Source: Lacticigenium naphthae DSM 19658 (GTDB lineage: Bacteria > Bacillota > Bacilli > Lactobacillales > Carnobacteriaceae_A). Taken from it: a stretch of DNA of 64,000 nt. The notes under the pieces are model-generated. The model made no database searches, was not told where the DNA came from, and saw nothing but the letters and a program-made list of their open reading frames with translations. The position numbers were made by a program, and so were the translations under genes. Shown here one piece after another: positions 58,100 through 64,000 of this stretch. The stretch lies in contig NZ_AUEG01000001.1 in NCBI RefSeq assembly GCF_000425865.1, positions 434,001 to 498,000 on the forward strand. The letters are read 5' to 3'. Within the stretch, counting starts at the first letter, position 1. The number at the start of each line of letters is the position of its first letter.

Positions 58100-59929
58100 A
58101 TGGCATTTTATATTACTAAAGTAACAGCAGCTGGCACAAGTAAGCCTCCCGCTACAATAACTTTTAATAAGGGATTGAACATAATTTGTGGTGTTTCCGA
58201 TTCTGGAAAGACCTGCGTATTAAAATGCATACAATTTGCTATGGGTGTAATTAAGAAACCTTTTGAAAAAGAACAAACGGGATATGAAAGTGTCAACCTA
58301 GATATACTGACTTCAGAAGGCTCTCTCCATATTTCACGAACAGTTGGGAAAAATGCAGTAAATGTAGTTTCCGAAATATCTACAATTGATGGTGGCGACT
58401 ATGATATTGAATATAAAAGCAACGGGAATAAAAACCCTGTCTTAAATGAACTTTGGCTTAAACTAATTGGCATCGAAAAACTGCCAATGATAATAAAAAA
58501 TCAAGATTTTGCTAGACAACGTCTCTCCTGGAAAACTCTTTTGAGACTGTTTTGGTTAAAAGAACAAGAAATTGAAAATCCAAAATCGGTGCTTTTACCT
58601 TCAACGCCTACTCAAAATCCTTATTTTTTTGCCTCCCTTCTATACCTTCTCACAGGAAATGAATTTCCAGACATGGAGGAACATGATAAGGATGAAATCA
58701 GCAAAGCCAAAAAGGATGCTGTTCGTCAATTTGTAAACGGTAGAATTTCTCATATGTCTAAAAAGAGAGAAGAACTACAAAAAGCATTATCGGCCTATGG
58801 CGATTTAGATGTTGAAGAGGAAATGCAAAAATTAATTGATAACCTTTCTGCAACAGAATCTGCTATCGCTGCAGCCACAGAAGAAAGTAAAGATTTACTA
58901 GGTACTTTACTAAACTTAAAGGAGATAGAAGCAGAAAACCAAGTTACTCATTCTCACTTTCAGTCACTGAAAAGTCAATATACAGCTGATATTAAAAGAC
59001 TTTCATTTATTGTGGATGGAGAGGTACACTTACACTCTGTTGGTGAGAATAAAAAATGTCCTTTTTGTGAGGGTAATATACGTCCAACAGAGAGAAAGTC
59101 TTATATTGAGGCATCAAAAGCTGAACTTAATCGTATTATTACACAATTGCAAGGCTTGTCAGAGAGCGAAAAAGATGTCATTACATCTTTAAATGAAGTT
59201 CGTGGAAAAATTAATCATCTTGAAAGCCAAAGATCTGACATTGAAAAATTAATCGAAACCGAGCTTACTCCACAATCCAATAAACTAAGAGAAGGAATAC
59301 AACAATATCGCTCTTATGTACAATTGCAACAAGAATCGGCTGTACTGCAAAGTGTTTCTCAAGACTGGATTGTGGAGTTACAAAAACAAGAAAGTGATAG
59401 TTCAGACAAACTAAAATTCAAACCAAAAGAACATTATCCTGTTGATTTCAATACACGCATAGATGAAATAGCTTATTCAATTTTAGTTGACTGTAAATAT
59501 GAGAATTTGAATACAGCCCATTTCAATATGGGTACATTTGATTTAGAAATAAACGGCTATGCAAAAGAAGATAGTCACGGTAAAGGTTATTGGGCTTTTA
59601 TAAATACCATTGTAGGATTAACTTTCAGGCAGTATTTACAAGAAGATGCTGTTTATAAGCCAGGGCTTTTTGTAGTAGATACACCTTTATTAGGTTTAGA
59701 TCAAGGTGTTGATGATAATGCTCCTAATAGTATGAGAACCGCGTTATTCCAATACTTTATTGACAATCAATCCGAAGGACAGATGATAGTTGTAGAAAAC
59801 ACAAAGGATCTTCCAGAATTGGATTATGAAGCAAGTGGGGCGAAGGTCATAGAATTTACTCAAGACAAGTATAAAAGCAAGTATAAAGAAAGCCGTTATG
59901 GTTTTTTACATGATGTATATAGTAATTAG
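58100..59929 (+). CDS. ABC-3C ATPase, DUF3732 Rad50-like with zinc hook
   Basis: A 609-aa SMC/Rad50-like ATPase of the DUF3732 type. Walker A is GVSDSGKTC (31-39). Coiled coils flank a zinc hook, Cys320 and Cys323 in KKCPFCEGN. The Walker B region is GLFVVDTPLLGLD (522-534). The coiled coil is short compared with Rad50. It is expected to form dimers that sense or remodel DNA and, with the two upstream proteins, to trigger an effector response against invaders. An AAGGAAGGGG site lies 5-10 bases before the ATG. Confidence 0.88.
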   Translation: MAFYITKVTAAGTSKPPATITFNKGLNIICGVSDSGKTCVLKCIQFAMGVIKKPFEKEQTGYESVNLDILTSEGSLHISRTVGKNAVNVVSEISTIDGGDYDIEYKSNGNKNPVLNELWLKLIGIEKLPMIIKNQDFARQRLSWKTLLRLFWLKEQEIENPKSVLLPSTPTQNPYFFASLLYLLTGNEFPDMEEHDKDEISKAKKDAVRQFVNGRISHMSKKREELQKALSAYGDLDVEEEMQKLIDNLSATESAIAAATEESKDLLGTLLNLKEIEAENQVTHSHFQSLKSQYTADIKRLSFIVDGEVHLHSVGENKKCPFCEGNIRPTERKSYIEASKAELNRIITQLQGLSESEKDVITSLNEVRGKINHLESQRSDIEKLIETELTPQSNKLREGIQQYRSYVQLQQESAVLQSVSQDWIVELQKQESDSSDKLKFKPKEHYPVDFNTRIDEIAYSILVDCKYENLNTAHFNMGTFDLEINGYAKEDSHGKGYWAFINTIVGLTFRQYLQEDAVYKPGLFVVDTPLLGLDQGVDDNAPNSMRTALFQYFIDNQSEGQMIVVENTKDLPELDYEASGAKVIEFTQDKYKSKYKESRYGFLHDVYSN

Positions 59930-59958
59930 GATGAGAATCCGATAAGGGAGATGGCACA

Positions 59959-60177
59959 ATGCTCAAGATTAGCTACAACAAACTCTGGAAAATGTTAATT
60001 GATAAAAATATGAACAAACAAGATTTAAAGAATGCCACCGGGATAAGCTCTGCATCCATAGCAAAGCTTGGTAAAGGAGATAATATCACTACTGATGTCC
60101 TGCTTAAGATATGCGAGGCTATGGATTGTAAGTTGGAAGATATCATGGAGACAGTCCGTCAAAAAGAAAAGCCATAA
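59959..60177 (+). CDS. Small XRE-family regulator after the ABC-3C operon
   Basis: A 72-aa HTH protein: LKISYNKLWKMLIDKNMNKQ, DLKNATGISSASIAKLGKGD, ITTDVLLKICEAMDCKLEDI. This is the compact Cro/YozG type. It starts 29 bp after the ATPase stop with GGGAG before the ATG, so it is probably in the same transcript. It may regulate the operon through the triple repeat at 56591-56620 or the neighbouring restriction genes. Confidence 0.85.
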   Translation: MLKISYNKLWKMLIDKNMNKQDLKNATGISSASIAKLGKGDNITTDVLLKICEAMDCKLEDIMETVRQKEKP

Positions 60178-60263
60178 TGCCTCTCAAAAGTTATTATTTA
60201 CATTGCGATTCACCACTACTCAGATAATAATACAACTAACTGATTTAATCGTATTATGACATA

Positions 60264-60317
60264 ATAGGATCTATCATCTTAGAAAAAATGCTCTTCAATT
60301 CAGATGATAGATCCTAT
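60264..60317. repeat. Perfect 16-bp inverted repeat between convergent operons
   Basis: ATAGGATCTATCATCT (60264-60279) and AGATGATAGATCCTAT (60302-60317) are exact reverse complements around a 22-nt loop. It lies between the rightward XRE gene and the leftward restriction gene. There is no clean T-run on either side; it probably ends both transcripts or protects their 3' ends. Confidence 0.75.
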
Positions 60318-60409
60318 AGTTATAAAGTAATTAATTCAATCAAAAGTGACAGGTGTTATTCTAGAAGCTTGTTTCCCCACGATATTATACAATGTTCTCT
60401 CCTCACAAA

Positions 60410-63382
60410 CTATTTCACTAATTTTCTTATCATGGTTACGATGTCATCTTTTTTCATTTGCTTCTCAAATGATACGTTTAATCCATCTTCCTTTAAAGTT
60501 TCGAAGAATTTCTTTGCAGATTGAATCCTCATTTTTTCGTCATTTCTCAATCCACTGTCTTTTTTAACATCTTTTGTTTCTACGATAAAATTAATAATAT
60601 GTTCTCCTGACGGCTTCTTTAATACATACATAAAGTCGGGGCTTGTAGTTCCTCCATAATATAAAGGCACTCTAATACTGCTTCTTGGTATTTTCCCAAA
60701 GACTACGACTTCATCAATCCCGCTATTTTCAATAGTTTCACGTTCCTTGGGTGAGTCATATACAAAGCTTTCATAGAGAAATTTCGCAGGAACTGATAAG
60801 CTATCCGAGCGCATAATACCAACAGATCCTTGTGGAATAGCCTTCTTAACATTTCCGTCAATATCCGTTAACGAAGTTTCTGTAGTGCTTACTTCCAGCT
60901 TTTTATAGCTAAATCTTTTCATAAAACTAGATTCTAGCCATTCTTGGAATTTCGAGATAAAATTGTGCAGGCTAGTTTTATTGAACAACTTTGCATTAAT
61001 AGGGTGCTTCAAGTTATACTCGATAATATTACTGTGCATTATTTCCATAGGAATACCCGTATTTGACTGTAGCCGTCTTAAAAACTCTCCATAAGGCATA
61101 GAAGAATCAATTACATGGTACCCAGCAGTTGATTCCTTTATTTCAACTAAACCATCTTCACCTTTTGTCGTCCGCTTTTCTTTCGCATGTATAAGCTGTT
61201 CTTCAAAGATGTCATTTTCAAGAATTGACTTCACCGCATTTCCCAACTCTTCATCATTGATATCATCTAATGTTAGATAATATTTCTGATTGATTTTGCT
61301 CCACAGTTCCTTTATCTCAGAGAATCTCTCTTCTCTAATTTTAACCTCTCCTAGTTTTTTCTTGGTTGCATCAATAACTTTTCCTTGTTGTAGTCCAGTA
61401 TTAAACTCAGGGTATTTGTCCATCATTTCAAGACGTTTGTCTTCAATAATGTTCTGATCCTTGTCTACATAACCACCAATAAGCAATTCAGCGAAAAGAA
61501 CATTCTCATCGACCCCTCGGTCTTTCGCAACTTTAGATAAAACTCCACGAATCGAAGTTATGGTTCTTACATCTGCATTTATTTCATTAATAAGATTTTC
61601 CGCAAACTTTTTCTCAGTAAAGTCGATAATATAATTTAAATAAAACTGTTCTCCGGATATTCGATTACCAAATTCGTCAACTGGTAACCTTAGACCTCTA
61701 CCGACTTCTTGTAATTTACTAATCTCACTCCCACTTGAACGCAGCTTAGCAATTGTAAATACATTCGGATTATCCCAACCTTCTCTAAGTGTCCATTTAG
61801 AGAAAATAAACCTCATCGTATTCCATTGTTCCTCTTCATTCTTAAAGGATATCAACGACTCTTTGTCACGAAGAATTTTATCAACTTCTTCCTGAATATC
61901 TTCGTCAGCTTTTGAGTTATCTTCGGAGAAATAGCCTCCGTTTGTCTTTTTAATATCTTTTAATGAAGCTTCCAGATATTCTTTGTACTCGAGCATTCTT
62001 GATGATTTCTTATCTAACTGATCAATCTTTGCACATTCTTCCTGGAGTTTTTGAGTTAGTAGTTTTTCAAATGATATCCTTAATTTACCATCATTATCAG
62101 AACCTCGATATGAATAAATGCTATCGATAAAGAACAAACTCAGAGTCTTAATTTTATTTCCCCTAAGAAAATTCTCTTTTTCTTTTACAAAATGGGCATC
62201 TATAGCTTGTTTCATCATTAGTTCTTGATAGGTTGTTCCATATATTGAAGAATAGATAATGTCTCCAACTGCAATAACATGACCATTGGAAAGAGTTATA
62301 CCATTACTTATATCACAATCGTCACTTTTACCAATACTTTCAACACTAATTCCTGTAAAAGACTCGTCTATAATGCCTAAGCTATCTCCAGGTACTAAAT
62401 CAAATGTTTTTTTAGTCTTCTCATTTCTAAAAACGCATGATTTAGGCCTATGAGACACTTGCATCAATTTAATATTCACATCATCAGCATCAGCATCTTC
62501 TAATGTTTGAACGGCTACTCCTTTTACTAGCTGATCATTGAAAGCTTCACATGCACCTAAATTGTAAACCAAATTGTTATAATCTTTTTCCTCACTTTTT
62601 CCTACATAAGGAAAAGTAGCACCAAATCTAATGACACACTGTGGTTTAATCTTATCTATTAAGCATTGATAAGCTTTATTCTCCCTTTTAAATCTATGCG
62701 GTTCATCAATAATAACGATAGGACGAGTTTCTTCTAGTGCTTTATATGGCTGCGTAAATTCACCCAATAAAGTTTGATCATAATCATCTTTTTCCATCGT
62801 TGCCTTTGATAGTAGCATTTTATCGGTTGTAAGTAATACATGTACCCGGTTTTTCTCTAATCTAGTACCTCTTGCATATTCAGCGATTGCACTTGGAAAC
62901 ATCTTTCTTCCTGATGATTTATTCTTTTGAGCATTTAACACTTGAAGTTTTAATGACACATTTGGATAAATGTCAGCAAAATGGATTTTCGAGTAGTTTG
63001 CTTCAATAAAATTCTTTGTTCCTTCTTTGATCGGTGTCGATGGTACAAGTAGGATAAACTTATTAAACCCATACTGCCTATTTAATTCATACATTAACCT
63101 TGTGTATACATAAGTTTTACCGGTACCAGTTTCTAATTTAGCATCAATACCAAGAATGCCATCCTCTACTGTTCTTTGCATACTTTTAGGGATAGGATTA
63201 AGGTCCTCTACGTCACCATTCCAAATTTCTGAAATATTTCTTGAAATAGCCTCATCCTGAATATCAATAATAGGATTTTGATGTATGGCATTAGTGCTAG
63301 AAATTCGAACATCTTCCAGCACTTTGCATATTGCATTGATAGCATCAGTTTGATGAGGCAGATGTTTTAATTGTATTTGCAT
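60410..63382 (-). CDS. Type III restriction enzyme, Res subunit
   Basis: A 990-aa Res protein. The helicase part starts MQIQLKHLPHQTDAINAICK and has DAKLETGTGKTYVYTRLMYE (motif I), IVIIDEPHRFKRENKAY (II, Asp-Glu-Pro-His), FTIAKLRSSGSEISKLQEVG and RGLRLPVDE (VI). The C-terminal nuclease has SPDFMYVLKKPSG and FIVETKDVKKDSGLR, the PD-ExK site. It cuts unmethylated DNA with its Mod partner. ATG 63382, seven bases after GAGAGG, is preferred. It starts two bases after the mod stop. Confidence 0.93.
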   Translation of the reverse strand: MQIQLKHLPHQTDAINAICKVLEDVRISSTNAIHQNPIIDIQDEAISRNISEIWNGDVEDLNPIPKSMQRTVEDGILGIDAKLETGTGKTYVYTRLMYELNRQYGFNKFILLVPSTPIKEGTKNFIEANYSKIHFADIYPNVSLKLQVLNAQKNKSSGRKMFPSAIAEYARGTRLEKNRVHVLLTTDKMLLSKATMEKDDYDQTLLGEFTQPYKALEETRPIVIIDEPHRFKRENKAYQCLIDKIKPQCVIRFGATFPYVGKSEEKDYNNLVYNLGACEAFNDQLVKGVAVQTLEDADADDVNIKLMQVSHRPKSCVFRNEKTKKTFDLVPGDSLGIIDESFTGISVESIGKSDDCDISNGITLSNGHVIAVGDIIYSSIYGTTYQELMMKQAIDAHFVKEKENFLRGNKIKTLSLFFIDSIYSYRGSDNDGKLRISFEKLLTQKLQEECAKIDQLDKKSSRMLEYKEYLEASLKDIKKTNGGYFSEDNSKADEDIQEEVDKILRDKESLISFKNEEEQWNTMRFIFSKWTLREGWDNPNVFTIAKLRSSGSEISKLQEVGRGLRLPVDEFGNRISGEQFYLNYIIDFTEKKFAENLINEINADVRTITSIRGVLSKVAKDRGVDENVLFAELLIGGYVDKDQNIIEDKRLEMMDKYPEFNTGLQQGKVIDATKKKLGEVKIREERFSEIKELWSKINQKYYLTLDDINDEELGNAVKSILENDIFEEQLIHAKEKRTTKGEDGLVEIKESTAGYHVIDSSMPYGEFLRRLQSNTGIPMEIMHSNIIEYNLKHPINAKLFNKTSLHNFISKFQEWLESSFMKRFSYKKLEVSTTETSLTDIDGNVKKAIPQGSVGIMRSDSLSVPAKFLYESFVYDSPKERETIENSGIDEVVVFGKIPRSSIRVPLYYGGTTSPDFMYVLKKPSGEHIINFIVETKDVKKDSGLRNDEKMRIQSAKKFFETLKEDGLNVSFEKQMKKDDIVTMIRKLVK

Positions 63383-63383
63383 A

Positions 63384-64000
63384 TCAATACCTCTCAATCA
63401 CTGTAATATTTTTGTTTTGTCTTAAATTTGCTATGTTCTTTTTTAGCTCATGAGACTGATTGAATGGCAAAGAGTAAGGATAAACAACTACTCTTGAAAT
63501 CATCAGTTCATTGTTCTCAATTTTTTTGATTAACTCCATAATATCTTCAGAAGTGATTCCTTCTTCAATAATGTACAATGAACCATCATGCAAATCAGCT
63601 TCATATGTCTTTAGCTTTATCTTCTCAGCTTTTGAACATAGCCCATATCCATCTTCGTTTAACCATGTAGATAGAATGGTTTCTTTTCCTGGAATGTTAT
63701 CAAATGAAAAAATATCTATCATATCTCCTAAAACTAACTCCTCAACAGGATTAAAATCCACTATCTTATCAAGTGTTTTTTGTTCTGGAGTGTTTAATTT
63801 ATAAAGCTTATATCCATAATCAATCCCCGCGTTGGTATTGGTTTTGATTTTTTCTGCTGCCTTCTCAATTCTATCCCTGCCAATTTCATCTATTGTACGG
63901 TAACCTGCTTGGTATGCTGGTTTATTTTCTTCTATGGCTTCAGGTAACTGAACCATAATAAATTTTCTTTTCCCATTGTCTTCGGCATTCATTTGCATAA
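63384..64000 (-). CDS. Type III methyltransferase Mod, C-terminal part
   Basis: Only the last ~204 codons are visible; the gene runs past the right edge. AEDNGKRKFIMVQLPEAIEE, YQAGYRTIDEIGRDRIEKAA and LNTPEQKTLDKIVDFNPVEE are typical of the Mod C-terminal region after the methylase domain. TSEDIMELIKKIENNELMIS closes the part bound by Res. The catalytic DPPY and SAM motifs lie outside the window. Mod methylates one strand of the recognition site and guides Res. Confidence 0.9.
   Translation of the reverse strand, partial: MQMNAEDNGKRKFIMVQLPEAIEENKPAYQAGYRTIDEIGRDRIEKAAEKIKTNTNAGIDYGYKLYKLNTPEQKTLDKIVDFNPVEELVLGDMIDIFSFDNIPGKETILSTWLNEDGYGLCSKAEKIKLKTYEADLHDGSLYIIEEGITSEDIMELIKKIENNELMISRVVVYPYSLPFNQSHELKKNIANLRQNKNITVIERY

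Larger units (their letters stand above)
15840..64000. mobile_element. Integrated siphoprophage / composite element (left end in window, right end beyond)
   Basis: From about 15.84 kb onward the content is phage-like: three serine recombinases, DNA polymerase, a complete head-tail-lysis module and terminases. Past 56.6 kb come AT-rich defence genes. The left boundary must lie between the TetR promoter (15829) and the last recombinase stop (15896). I cannot find its repeat partner inside the window, so the right end is probably beyond 64000, unless the phage proper ends near 56.4 kb and the defence genes form a neighbouring island. The exact att core cannot be fixed. Confidence 0.88.

Noticed and set aside
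57642-60177. Ordinary RecN/Rad50 repair operon
   Set aside because: The three-gene arrangement, DUF3732-type ATPase and the GTCHLLVNDG end of the first protein fit ABC-3C rather than housekeeping repair.
15896-60177. Transposase or IS element inside the prophage
   Set aside because: No DDE transposase motifs or terminal inverted repeats with target duplications were seen.

Overview
The window comes from a low-GC Gram-positive bacterium (Bacillota). AGGAGG-type ribosome binding sites, AT-rich spacers and U-tailed hairpin terminators are everywhere. The gene mix (DegV, UbiB-like kinase, phasin, CmpB-like permease, PAP2 phosphatase) suggests Lactobacillales, perhaps Carnobacteriaceae; that placement is inference.

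Layout. Bases 1-15.83 kb are chromosome: a decayed plus an intact chromate-transporter half, a DUF7000-like protein, a HAAS-type membrane protein, exonuclease III, a PAP2 phosphatase, a nucleotide-kinase-like protein, a GNAT pseudogene, a PQQ-type sugar dehydrogenase lipoprotein, a CPBP protease, an XRE/membrane-protein pair, and a leftward run TetR - phasin - DegV - UbiB - CmpB - HD. From about 15.84 kb to beyond the right edge lies a large integrated element, inserted just behind the TetR promoter. Its left end carries three serine-recombinase genes. Almost everything from 15.9 to 56.4 kb is on the minus strand and forms an HK97-like siphoprophage. Read in the direction of transcription (right to left) it has: sigma-like protein, Rha, nucleases, VapE, VRR-NUC, SNF2, DUF1492 late regulator; then HNH, small terminase, MetK, a second HNH, ParB-methylase, small genes, large terminase, a two-gene moron, portal, ClpP-like protease, capsid, connector genes, tail tube, a frameshifted tail chaperone, tape measure, Dit, baseplate, holin and amidase; then a separate block with DUF2800, DUF2815 and family-A DNA polymerase; and finally the recombinases.

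From 56.6 kb the base composition turns AT-rich and the content becomes defensive. A rightward three-gene ABC-three-component (ABC-3C) operon (CTD protein, middle component, DUF3732 Rad50-like ATPase with a zinc hook) is followed by a small XRE regulator and by a leftward type III restriction-modification operon whose mod gene runs off the window. The right end of the element is not visible.

Signals that no gene explains: three copies of a covarying hairpin with a GGCTACCA loop (two of them hide a ribosome binding site); a 117-nt nearly continuous hairpin plus terminator in front of the sigma-like gene, with an alternative pairing; three 37-bp promoter-like repeats; a 10-bp-phased triple repeat before the ABC-3C operon; a 10-bp direct repeat before a probable late promoter; an A AAA AAC slippery site linking the two tail-chaperone frames; repeated terminators inside the late operon; a large-terminase gene whose ribosome binding site points at an ATC codon; and a zinc-ribbon gene cut by an in-frame TAA.
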